This document shows, piece after piece, positions 1 to 10,872 of a stretch of 12,364 nucleotides of DNA. Source of the DNA: Nitrospirota bacterium (lineage in GTDB: Bacteria; Nitrospirota; Nitrospiria; Nitrospirales; Nitrospiraceae); assembly GCA_020028195.1 (NCBI GenBank), contig JAHWYE010000016.1, forward strand, positions 1 to 12,364. The letters are read 5' to 3'. The translations under genes were made by a program, and so were the position numbers. Numbering within the stretch: the stretch's first letter is position 1; each line of letters begins with the position of its first letter. The notes under the pieces are model-generated. The model was not told the origin of the DNA. It did no database searches and was given only the letters and a program-made list of their open reading frames with translations.

Positions 1-985
1 GCAGGGCAAGGCCAAAGACCGGTCCGGTCTGTCCTCGCTGCTGAAGGGTGCGAAGGAAGCGCCTCCGCGTCTCAGCTTCCGTGTTGCCGGTGAACGAGAC
101 TTCTTCGATCTCGAATCGGTCGCGCAGGCGGTCCTTGATCTCAGCCACCGTGGGGACCGGCTGGTTCAGCAGGCGATGGGTGGGGAGAATGGTGAGCCCC
201 TGGTCTTCAAGGCTTGCGAACAGCATGAACACGTAGTCATACGGCTGCACACCGTCAGATGTCTGAAGACCGGTCTGCTGGCGCCTGAGGCGCCGATAGG
301 TGAGGGCCGTCTCGTACCGATGGTGGCCATCGGCAATGAACAGGGGTTTGGGCTTCATCGCAGCGGCGAGCTCTTGAAGGACGTCGTGCTGTCTGATGGC
401 CCAGAGCTGGTGGCGGAACCCGGAATCATCCCGAAAGTCGATGCGCGGTTTCTCCACATTGACTGACTTCTCGATGAGATGGGCGACTGTTCCCTCAAGA
501 TCTGAGAAGAGCGAAAAGATCGGGCTGAAGTTGGCCCGACAGGTCTCCAGCAACCTCAACCGGTCCGTCTTGGCCGCGGACCTCGTGTTCTCATGCGGGA
601 AGATGCGGCCGGTCCCGAACTCTGCCAATTCCATGACCGACAGGAAGCCTTTGAGCACGCGTCGGTCTGCGCCGGGTTCGCCCGATGGAACCAAGTACTC
701 GATCCTGTAGGGATAGATCGCCGGCTCAGGGTCGCGACGCAGGGCGCCATGCGCCAGCCAGTCACGCAGCAGGCCGGCGGCGCGGGTATAGCGGTTCCGG
801 GAGGGTCCGTCCTCCGGTTGGTCCATCCCCAGTTCCAGCCGGATCACGTTGTTCTGGTGGCGGGCGTGCAGGGCTTTCTGGGCCTCTGCGTCAATCACGT
901 CGTAGGGGGGCGCCACCACGTTCCGAATATCGCCCACGACTTCCTGGCTATACAGCGTCCCGTGAAACGGGAGAATGTTGGCCAT
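1..985 (-). CDS. DUF1015 family protein (3' end beyond window)
   Basis: The minus-strand frame opens at an ATG (985-983) and stays open to the window edge, giving 328 codons, so the C-terminus is missing. The N-terminus (MANILPFHGTLY, then VVAPPYDVI at about residues 27-35) and the internal motif ADGHHRYETALTY near residues 216-229 are hallmarks I associate with the DUF1015 family, a conserved cytoplasmic protein of unestablished function. A clear ribosome binding site, GGAGAAGG at 998-991, lies five bases before the ATG and fixes the start. The gene begins 58 bases after the AMMECR1-domain gene on the same strand and is probably co-transcribed with it. The family assignment is by motif recognition; no reaction can be inferred from the sequence. 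Confidence 0.85.
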   Translation of the reverse strand, partial: MANILPFHGTLYSQEVVGDIRNVVAPPYDVIDAEAQKALHARHQNNVIRLELGMDQPEDGPSRNRYTRAAGLLRDWLAHGALRRDPEPAIYPYRIEYLVPSGEPGADRRVLKGFLSVMELAEFGTGRIFPHENTRSAAKTDRLRLLETCRANFSPIFSLFSDLEGTVAHLIEKSVNVEKPRIDFRDDSGFRHQLWAIRQHDVLQELAAAMKPKPLFIADGHHRYETALTYRRLRRQQTGLQTSDGVQPYDYVFMLFASLEDQGLTILPTHRLLNQPVPTVAEIKDRLRDRFEIEEVSFTGNTEAETRRRFLRTLQQRGQTGPVFGLAL

Positions 986-1012
986 TCAGTCCTTCTCCGT
1001 CATGTTTACGAA

Positions 1013-1047
1013 CCCATCACGCATAACTCAGCACTCATCACTCTCAC
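1013..1047 (-). repeat. Period-7 degenerate tandem repeat (tract 1)
   Basis: About five units of seven bases in one register, with plus-strand consensus CTCAKCA (minus-strand consensus TGATGAG). The tract fills most of the gap between the AMMECR1-domain gene and the DUF1015 gene. The stop codon of the AMMECR1-domain gene (TGA, 1046-1044) lies inside the first unit. It shares its periodicity and its recurrent TGA with the tracts at 1620, 7513 and 9348. Confidence 0.6.
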
Positions 1048-1574
1048 TTGTACCGCTTCACTTCAAACCGTCGGATCTCAACAGGATCGTTCACGCCCAG
1101 GCCCGCTTTCTTCCGGGCGACTTCCATCTGCTCCGCGACCGAGTTGATTCCCTCAATGTCCGGCAACAGGACACTGTGCCGATTCGTCGATTGCAGGATG
1201 ATGCCGTACCGTCGATGGTCCAGCCCAGAGAAGTCGAGCACCGGCTCAGCCGGCCCAAGCACATCGACGGAAATCTCCAGCTCGTCCAATTCAGACCGCT
1301 CGATCGGGGGAAACCGCGGATCACGCGTGGCCGAGCCGATCGCGTTCTGGATGACCTCCACGGCCAGAGTGACCTGGACCGGTTCAGTCGTCCCCACACA
1401 GCCACGCAGTTCACCCTGACGCTTCAGACAAACGAACACCCCTGCCGGCACTCGCGCGTCCGGCATTTCGGCGAACAGGGCATCCGGCGGTTCGATGACT
1501 CGCTGCTCTGACAGAAACGTCGCGATCGCCTCCGCGGCCAACCTGACCAGCGGGTGGGCTGTGTCGAAGAGCAT
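1044..1574 (-). CDS. AMMECR1-domain protein (AmmeMemoRadiSam system protein A type)
   Basis: This encodes 176 residues that look like a complete AMMECR1 domain. GVFVCLKRQGELRGCVGT (about residues 45-62) contains the conserved LRGCxG motif, and DPRFPPI follows at 85-91. In many prokaryotes this domain occurs with a MEMO-like protein and a radical SAM enzyme; neither is visible here, and the biochemical role is not settled. I chose the ATG at 1574-1572 because the domain begins directly after it and a GAG-containing stretch precedes it. An upstream in-frame TTG at 1607 would add 11 residues but has no ribosome binding site and sits at the edge of the repeat tract. The gene lies between polyprenyl synthase and DUF1015 on the same strand, probably in one operon. 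Confidence 0.88.
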   Translation of the reverse strand: MLFDTAHPLVRLAAEAIATFLSEQRVIEPPDALFAEMPDARVPAGVFVCLKRQGELRGCVGTTEPVQVTLAVEVIQNAIGSATRDPRFPPIERSELDELEISVDVLGPAEPVLDFSGLDHRRYGIILQSTNRHSVLLPDIEGINSVAEQMEVARKKAGLGVNDPVEIRRFEVKRYK

Positions 1575-1619
1575 CGGCAGCCGCTCTAGAAAACTGTCAG
1601 CGACCAACAGTCAGCATGG

Positions 1620-1661
1620 GACGGGAATGCTGAACGCAGATCGCTGAGGGCTGAATGAATG
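1620..1661. repeat. Period-7 degenerate tandem repeat (tract 2)
   Basis: Between the polyprenyl synthase stop (1672) and the AMMECR1-domain start (1574), five consecutive 7-base units from 1620 to 1654 all end in GA. The best units are ATGCTGA (1627), TCGCTGA (1641) and GGGCTGA (1648), so the minus-strand consensus is TCAGCNN. A more decayed sixth unit follows. No gene or terminator is visible in this gap. Confidence 0.55.
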
Positions 1662-1671
1662 CCGTGGGATG

Positions 1672-2640
1672 CTACCGATCGCGGGTGACCATGTAGTCCG
1701 CGACGACCGACAACGCGCGTTTCGGCAAGGAATCTTCGAACAGGTCCAGATCCCGAGTAGCTGCGGCCACGAAGGTGTGGGCGCGGTCCATCGCATAGGC
1801 GATAGAGCCATATTCCTGCATGAGCGAAATGATGCGGAGGAGATCGGCCTCGGTCAGGGTCCTGGTCTCCATCCGGTCCTTGATCATCTGCATCTCCTGG
1901 CCCGGGCAATGCTGCAGGAGGTGCAGGAGGGGAAGCGTGGCTTTGCCCTGTCGGAGATCCTGCCCCAGGGACTTGCCCAGCCGGTCTCCATTCGCCGCGT
2001 AATCGAGCGTGTCATCGGCCACTTGAAAGGCAATCCCGAGATGCTGGCCAAAGCGAAACAGGGCCGCCTGCTTGTCGACGGGTGCGCCGCCGATGATGCC
2101 GCCAATTCGACAGGCCGCCGCAATCAGGCCCGCGGTCTTATGTTCCACGATGCGTAGATATTCGCCTTCCGTAATCAGAGGGTTGCCGTTGTAATACAGT
2201 TGCAGCACCTCGCCCTCAGCCATTTTCCGGCAGGCCTCGGAGAGGGCTTCATTGATGGCCTGGTTTCGAAACCTGACGATCTGGCAAATGGCTTTGGAAT
2301 ACAGGTAGTCGCCGACCAGGATGCTGATCTGGTTGCCCCAGAGTTTGCGGGCGGTCGGGCGGCCTCGACGCAGGTCGGCGTCGTCCACCACGTCGTCGTG
2401 CAGCAGCGTCGCCGTGTGGATGTACTCGACCAGGCTTCCGAGAACGAGGTGCTCTTTGGCGGAATAGCCACAGACTCGGGCGCAGAGGAGCAGGAGCAGG
2501 GGACGAATACGCTTGCCTCCACTGCTCAGGATGTGGGCGGCCACCGTATTGACGAGGGCCACATCGGAATCGAGGTTCTTTCGGACCTGATCCTCGACCC
2601 CTTCGAGATCCTCGCGGTAGGCGTCCCAGACATCCGCCAT
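1672..2640 (-). CDS. ispB: Long-chain polyprenyl diphosphate synthase (IspB/octaprenyl type)
   Basis: This trans-prenyltransferase adds isopentenyl diphosphate units to an allylic primer to make the side chain of a respiratory quinone. From the chosen start it has 322 residues, close to the roughly 323 of E. coli IspB. GGKRIRP lies at 41-47, the first Asp-rich motif DDVVD at 82-86, KT at 168-169 and the second Asp-rich motif DDTLD at 209-213. Ala and Thr sit five and four residues before the first motif, where farnesyl synthases carry bulky aromatics; this predicts a long product, though the exact length cannot be read. An upstream ATG at 2676 (334 residues) is possible, but the predicted promoter starts transcription at about 2676, so that start would be leaderless, and the family N-terminus aligns with ATG 2640. 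Neither start has a good ribosome binding site. Confidence 0.92.
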   Translation of the reverse strand: MADVWDAYREDLEGVEDQVRKNLDSDVALVNTVAAHILSSGGKRIRPLLLLLCARVCGYSAKEHLVLGSLVEYIHTATLLHDDVVDDADLRRGRPTARKLWGNQISILVGDYLYSKAICQIVRFRNQAINEALSEACRKMAEGEVLQLYYNGNPLITEGEYLRIVEHKTAGLIAAACRIGGIIGGAPVDKQAALFRFGQHLGIAFQVADDTLDYAANGDRLGKSLGQDLRQGKATLPLLHLLQHCPGQEMQMIKDRMETRTLTEADLLRIISLMQEYGSIAYAMDRAHTFVAAATRDLDLFEDSLPKRALSVVADYMVTRDR

Positions 2641-2682
2641 GGTGTGGATCGTCGAGGTCGCAGGCCCATTTTCCATGCGGGG

Positions 2683-2712
2683 ATAGTAGGAGCAGGGCCT
2701 CTAGTTTGTCAA
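2683..2712 (-). promoter_or_regulatory. Sigma-70-type promoter for the polyprenyl synthase operon
   Basis: On the minus strand a perfect -35 box TTGACA (2712-2707) is followed, after 18 bases, by TACTAT (2688-2683, four of six matches to TATAAT). Transcription would start at about 2676, next to the first candidate ATG and about 36 bases before the preferred start at 2640. Confidence 0.6.
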
Positions 2713-2790
2713 GCTTCATTGGGGGCAATCGTCCTCCGATTTCCGCGTGTTTGGAGCGCATGCGACGCGGGCCAACCGGTCGTCCTTTGC

Positions 2791-2820
2791 TTGACAGATC
2801 GACGCGGTATCCAGTAAGGT
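2791..2820 (+). promoter_or_regulatory. Sigma-70-type promoter for gltBD
   Basis: A perfect -35 box TTGACA (2791-2796) is followed, after 18 bases, by a weak -10 box TAAGGT (2815-2820). Transcription would start near 2827 and leave a leader of about 130 bases before gltB. The weak -10 leaves room for an activator, but none can be named. Confidence 0.45.
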
Positions 2821-2854
2821 CATAATTCAAATTTTCCGCGCGGTTTCCATGACA

Positions 2855-2866
2855 TGACCGAGGTCA
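2855..2866. promoter_or_regulatory. Small dyad in the gltB leader, possible operator
   Basis: TGACC-GA-GGTCA is an inverted repeat with five-base arms and a two-base centre. It sits about 30 bases after the predicted gltB transcription start and about 90 bases before the ATG. It could be an operator or chance; the arms are short. Confidence 0.25.
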
Positions 2867-2957
2867 CGGCCTTCGGGGCGGTGTTCCCTTTCCGCCCGCG
2901 TCCCGACCCGGCGGTCACGCATCCAGCACCGCGACAACCGGACAGGAATTTGGATAG

Positions 2958-7508
<4,551 letters not shown>

Positions 7509-7512
7509 GAGC

Positions 7513-7547
7513 CGTGAGACGTGAAGGGTGAGGCGTAAGGGGTAAAG
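7513..7547 (+). repeat. Period-7 degenerate tandem repeat (tract 3) between gltB and gltD
   Basis: Five units of seven bases in perfect register, consensus SGTRARG, begin five bases after the gltB stop codon. Each unit carries a stop triplet at the same place: TGA at 7515, 7522 and 7529, then TAA at 7536 and 7543. Together they close all three plus-strand frames. The tract takes up about half of the gltB-gltD spacer. Confidence 0.7.
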
Positions 7548-7582
7548 GCAGAAGAAGAAGCCCGAAGGAAAGCGATCCACGC

Positions 7583-9013
7583 ATGGCTGATCCAAAAGGA
7601 TTCATGAAATACGCCCGGGAGGGCCCCAAGCGCCGGCCGGTCGAACTGCGCGTCCAGGACTGGAAGGAATTTTACGAGCCCTTCTCAGAAGACAAGCTCA
7701 AGGCCCAGGGAGCGCGCTGCATGGACTGCGGGGTGCCCTTCTGCCAGAGCCATAACGGCTGTCCGGTGGTGAACCTCATCCCAGAATGGAACGATCTGGT
7801 TCATCGCGGACGCTGGCAGGATGCCCTCAAGGCGCTGCACACGACGAACAATTTCCCCGAGTTTACCGGACGCCTCTGTCCGGCCCCCTGCGAGTCGTCC
7901 TGCGTCCTCGGGATTAACAGTGACCCGGTTTCCATTCGCGTCATCGAGTGGAACATCATCGACAAGGGGTTTGACGAAGGATGGGTCCAGCCGATTCTCC
8001 CGGTCTTGCGAACCGGTAAGACGGTGGCGGTCGTCGGGTCCGGACCGGCGGGCCTCACCGCTGCGCAGCAACTGGCGCGCGCGGGCCACAGCGTGACCCT
8101 GTTTGAGAAGGCGGATCGGATCGGGGGATTGCTCCGCTACGGCATTCCCGACTTCAAGATGGAGAAATGGGTCATTGACCGGCGGTTGGAGCAGATGAAA
8201 GCCGAGGGCGTGCAGTTCAAAACCGGCACCCACGTCGGCGTGGATATCAGCGGGGATGAATTGCGCCGCCAGTACGACGCGGTCTGCCTCGCGCTCGGTG
8301 CGGAGCAGGCCCGCGAGCTACCGGTCCCGGGACGAGAGCTGAAGGGTATCCACCTGGCGATGGACTATTTGACCCAGCAGAACAAGCGCAACGCCGGGGA
8401 TGCGATCCTGGACGAGCCGATCACGGCCAAGGGGAAGCGTGTCGTCATCATCGGCGGTGGCGATACCGGGTCCGACTGTCTGGGAACCACGCACCGGCAG
8501 GGCTGCACAGAAGTGCATCAGTTCGAACTGCTCCCTGAGCCTCCGCCTCAGCGAGCGGACTCGACCCCCTGGCCTCTGTGGCCGATGCAGCTTCGCTCCT
8601 CGCACGCGCACGAAGAAGGCTGCGACCGCCAGTGGAGTATCTCAACGACCAAGTTCACCGGCCGCGATGGCCGCGTCACCAAGCTCCACGCATACCGCGT
8701 GGCCTTCGAGAACGGGAAGTTCACGCCCATGCCCGGCACCGACCTCGAGCTGGACGCGGATCTGGTGTTGCTCGCGATGGGCTTTACCGGTCCCGTGAAG
8801 AACGGGCTCCTCGACAGCTTTGGCGTGAAGTACGACCAGCGGGGGAACGTGGCCGTGGGCGAGAACTGCATGACCAGCGTGGAAGGCATCTTTGCCGGCG
8901 GGGATACCAAGCGTGGCGCGTCGCTCATCGTGTGGGCCATCGCCGAAGGCCGCAAGATGGCCGCCGGCGTGGACAAGTATCTCCGGGCCGGGCTGTCCGC
9001 CAAAGTTGCATGA
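7583..9013 (+). CDS. gltD: Glutamate synthase, small (beta) subunit
   Basis: The small subunit oxidises NADPH at FAD and passes electrons through iron-sulfur clusters to the FMN of GltB. Its 476 residues are typical. The N-terminal cluster region has Cys46, Cys49, Cys54 and Cys60, then Cys99, Cys103 and Cys107. The FAD-binding motif GSGPAG lies near residues 152-157 and is followed by the conserved GGLLRYGIPDFK. The NAD(P)H-binding motif GGGDTG is near 290-295, and the C-terminal GIFAGGDTKRGASLIVWAI closes the FAD site. AAGGAA about 12 bases before the ATG may serve as ribosome binding site. It lies downstream of gltB in the usual two-gene arrangement. The same fold occurs in related oxidoreductases, but adjacency to gltB settles the identity. 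Confidence 0.97.
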   Translation: MADPKGFMKYAREGPKRRPVELRVQDWKEFYEPFSEDKLKAQGARCMDCGVPFCQSHNGCPVVNLIPEWNDLVHRGRWQDALKALHTTNNFPEFTGRLCPAPCESSCVLGINSDPVSIRVIEWNIIDKGFDEGWVQPILPVLRTGKTVAVVGSGPAGLTAAQQLARAGHSVTLFEKADRIGGLLRYGIPDFKMEKWVIDRRLEQMKAEGVQFKTGTHVGVDISGDELRRQYDAVCLALGAEQARELPVPGRELKGIHLAMDYLTQQNKRNAGDAILDEPITAKGKRVVIIGGGDTGSDCLGTTHRQGCTEVHQFELLPEPPPQRADSTPWPLWPMQLRSSHAHEEGCDRQWSISTTKFTGRDGRVTKLHAYRVAFENGKFTPMPGTDLELDADLVLLAMGFTGPVKNGLLDSFGVKYDQRGNVAVGENCMTSVEGIFAGGDTKRGASLIVWAIAEGRKMAAGVDKYLRAGLSAKVA

Positions 9014-9067
9014 ACAGAGCTTTGAACCACCACCACCAGCAGCGGATGCCCTCCTGAAAGTCTCTGT
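9014..9067 (+). repeat. Inverted repeat immediately after gltD
   Basis: ACAGAGCTTT (9014-9023) can pair with AAAGTCTCTGT (9057-9067), giving ten base pairs with one bulged T and a 33-base loop. It begins directly after the gltD stop codon. There is no T-run behind it, so it is not a standard intrinsic terminator; it might protect the gltBD 3' end or arise by chance. Confidence 0.3.
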
Positions 9068-9082
9068 GAATTCGTGATCAGC

Positions 9083-9118
9083 CCCGAACTGGCGCTCGGG
9101 AGAATACCTGCCCGAACT
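9083..9118 (+). repeat. Pair of 8-base direct repeats before the membrane-protein gene
   Basis: CCCGAACT occurs at 9083-9090 and again at 9111-9118, just before the TTG start at 9131. The first copy can also form a five-pair hairpin with TCGGG at 9096-9100. The pair could be a regulator site, but short repeats of this size are expected by chance fairly often. Confidence 0.2.
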
Positions 9119-9130
9119 CAAATCTAGCCA

Positions 9131-10240
9131 TTGAAGCAGATCCGCTTCAAAGTTCCATTCATCGCCTTCCTGCTCGTTGGATTACCGCTGCTTGGCGTCA
9201 TGCTGGCCGGGAAGCCGCTGGCGCGCTACTTAGAATTTCCGCCGGTCACTCGGTATGTGGAGCATGCGCCATTTTCCTGGCCGGTGTTCCTCGCCTTCAC
9301 TGTCTTCATCATTGGCACTGTCGCTCCGTTGGTGATCCGTGTGGTCACCTCACGCCTTACCCCTGGCCCCTCACCCGTCACGTCCCTGCCCTGGTGGGGC
9401 TGGCTCGGGCTGGGCATCACTGGTCTGGATTGGGTACTGGCATGGAATCGCTTCCCGTGGCTCGGAGACCTGCAGTCACATACCTTCACGCCGCTCTGGG
9501 TGGGCTATATCCTGGTGATGAATGCGCTCGCCTATCGGCGCACCGGCTCGTGCATGATGCGGGACCGACCTCGCTCCTTTCTCCTGATGTTTCTGCTCAG
9601 CGCCGCGTTCTGGTGGTTCTTTGAATATCTGAACCGCTTCGTCCAGAACTGGTACTACGTCGGGGCCAGGGAGTTCACCCCAACGGAATATTTCTGGTAC
9701 GCGACGCTGCCCTTTTCCACGGTGCTCCCGGCCGTGCTCAGCACCAGGGACTGGCTCGCCACCTATCCACGGTTGAGCGCGGGGCTGGACCAGTGGTGGC
9801 CGATGCAGGTCAGGCAGCCAACCCTTGTTGGCTGGATCGTGCTCGTGCTGGCAGGCGTGGGACTCACGGGGATTGGCATCTGGCCTGATTACCTGTCCAC
9901 TCTGCTGTGGGTCTCGCCCCTGTTGATTATTACGTCGCTGCAGGCAGTGTCGGGCGAGGACACCGTGTTCTCCTGCCTCGCGCGCGGGGACTGGCGACCC
10001 ATCTGGCTGCCGGCGCTTGCGGCGCTGGTCTGCGGATTTTTCTGGGAGCTGTGGAACTTCAAGAGCCTCGCGCATTGGGAATACGCTGTGCCGTTCGTGC
10101 ATCGGTTTCAGATTTTTGAGATGCCGCTGCTCGGCTACGCGGGGTATCTCCCATTCGGGCTGGAGTGCGTGGTCGTGGCGCAACTCTTCCTCCCCCAATC
10201 TTGCCGGCATACATCCATTTCGTCCTCAGTCGCCGGTTGA
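9131..10240 (+). CDS. Polytopic membrane protein of unknown function
   Basis: I do not recognise this 369-residue protein. It has about nine or ten hydrophobic segments, near residues 8-27, 49-70, 87-105, 119-135, 148-166, 185-204, 231-251, 255-272, 290-308 and 328-352, so it is an inner-membrane protein. It is rich in Trp, Tyr and Phe. Two regions look weakly alike, WFFEYLN...NWYY (162-176) and FFWELWN...HWEY (303-318), hinting at an internal duplication. No catalytic motif is certain; multi-span carotenoid-type cyclases are one loose comparison only. The start is uncertain: the TTG at 9131 has no visible ribosome binding site but keeps the first helix whole, while ATG at 9200 would cut it. 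Residues 73-85, between helices 2 and 3, are encoded by a period-7 repeat tract. Confidence 0.7.
   Translation: MKQIRFKVPFIAFLLVGLPLLGVMLAGKPLARYLEFPPVTRYVEHAPFSWPVFLAFTVFIIGTVAPLVIRVVTSRLTPGPSPVTSLPWWGWLGLGITGLDWVLAWNRFPWLGDLQSHTFTPLWVGYILVMNALAYRRTGSCMMRDRPRSFLLMFLLSAAFWWFFEYLNRFVQNWYYVGAREFTPTEYFWYATLPFSTVLPAVLSTRDWLATYPRLSAGLDQWWPMQVRQPTLVGWIVLVLAGVGLTGIGIWPDYLSTLLWVSPLLIITSLQAVSGEDTVFSCLARGDWRPIWLPALAALVCGFFWELWNFKSLAHWEYAVPFVHRFQIFEMPLLGYAGYLPFGLECVVVAQLFLPQSCRHTSISSSVAG
9348..9382 (-). repeat. Period-7 degenerate tandem repeat (tract 4) inside a coding gene
   Basis: Five consecutive 7-base units on the plus strand, consensus CCTCACS, are the reverse complement of the tract 3 unit. They encode about residues 73-85 (SRLTPGPSPVT) of the membrane protein, in a loop between predicted helices. 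Read on the minus strand, four of five units carry TGA or TAA; on the coding strand none makes a stop. Confidence 0.65.
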
Positions 10241-10326
10241 TTTCCCGCAAGGAAAAGCGTATCCCTCTGCGGCGAGAACCAAGTAGAAAACTGCCCATCA
10301 GGGATGTAAGGCAGAGATGTGCTGCG

Positions 10327-10872
10327 ATGAGTGAAGAGCTTGAAGTTCTAAAAACAGTGACGCAGCGACTGGGCCGTGCGCAGATCCGATACATGGTCAC
10401 AGGCTCCATGGCCGCCAACTTTTACGCGGTCCCGCGCATGACCCGCGATATCGACGTTGTGGTGGAATTATCCGAAGTGGATGTTGATCGAGTCGTTGGG
10501 CTCTTTCAAGGTGATTTCTATGTCGATCGAGAGATGGTCCAGCGGGCAATCAGAGAGAAGGCGATGTTCAATATCATTCAGAATGCCTTTGTGATCAAGG
10601 TAGACTTTGTGGTGAAGAAAGAGAGCGAGTACAGACGGGAGGAATTCTCACGGAGACGACCAGTGTCCATGGAGAGCCATGAATTCTTTATCGTGGCGCC
10701 GGAAGATTTGATCTTGTCCAAACTCGAATGGGCAAGGGACAGCCGATCCCCGCTCCATCTGGACGATGTCCGAAACCTGCTGAGGTCGGTTCAAGGACTC
10801 GACAAGGACTACCTGGTCCTCTGGGCGAGTCGGTTGGGCCTCGAGCCACTCTACCGGGAGGTCTGTCAATGA
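10327..10872 (+). CDS. Small nucleotidyltransferase-fold protein, AbiEii-like
   Basis: This 181-residue protein has the signature of the minimal nucleotidyltransferase fold: Gly26-Ser27 in VTGSMAANFY, the metal-binding pair Asp41 and Asp43 in TRDIDVVVEL, and a third candidate, Asp93, in IKVDFVV. APEDLILSKLEWA (124-136) resembles the C-terminal part of AbiEii/DUF6036-type proteins, some of which are toxins that modify RNA. The spacing GS-x13-DxD is longer than in MntA-type antitoxins (GS-x10-DxD). I start at ATG 10327 because the family N-terminus (LKTVTQRLGRAQIRYMVTGS) follows it; only a weak AGAG lies ten bases upstream. It overlaps the next gene by four bases. GC falls to about 43% at 10501-10620 by hand count, well below gltB. 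The substrate is unknown. Confidence 0.75.
   Translation: MSEELEVLKTVTQRLGRAQIRYMVTGSMAANFYAVPRMTRDIDVVVELSEVDVDRVVGLFQGDFYVDREMVQRAIREKAMFNIIQNAFVIKVDFVVKKESEYRREEFSRRRPVSMESHEFFIVAPEDLILSKLEWARDSRSPLHLDDVRNLLRSVQGLDKDYLVLWASRLGLEPLYREVCQ
10856..10861 (+). promoter_or_regulatory. Strong ribosome binding site within the nucleotidyltransferase gene
   Basis: GGGAGG lies seven bases before the ATG at 10869, inside the last codons of the nucleotidyltransferase gene. It fixes the start of the partner gene and is far stronger than the site before the nucleotidyltransferase itself, so the small protein may be made in excess. Confidence 0.7.

Larger units (their letters stand above)
2641..2957. other. 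Divergent intergenic control region
   Basis: This gap of about 300 bases separates the leftward polyprenyl synthase gene from rightward gltB. It holds one sigma-70-type promoter in each direction, with their -35 boxes 78 bases apart, and a small dyad in the predicted gltB leader. I see no convincing gene, tRNA or sigma-54 promoter in it. Confidence 0.7.

Noticed and set aside
1575..1607. Upstream TTG start for the AMMECR1-domain gene
   Set aside because: No ribosome binding site, and the extension does not match the start of the domain.
2749..2768. Possible sigma-54 promoter (TGG...TGC) before gltB
   Set aside because: The GG and GC elements do not have the required ten-base spacing.
9010..9057. 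15-residue His-rich reading frame with an ATGA overlap at the gltD stop
   Set aside because: Too short, no ribosome binding site of its own, and the overlap arises from the common TGA context; it also lies within the inverted repeat.
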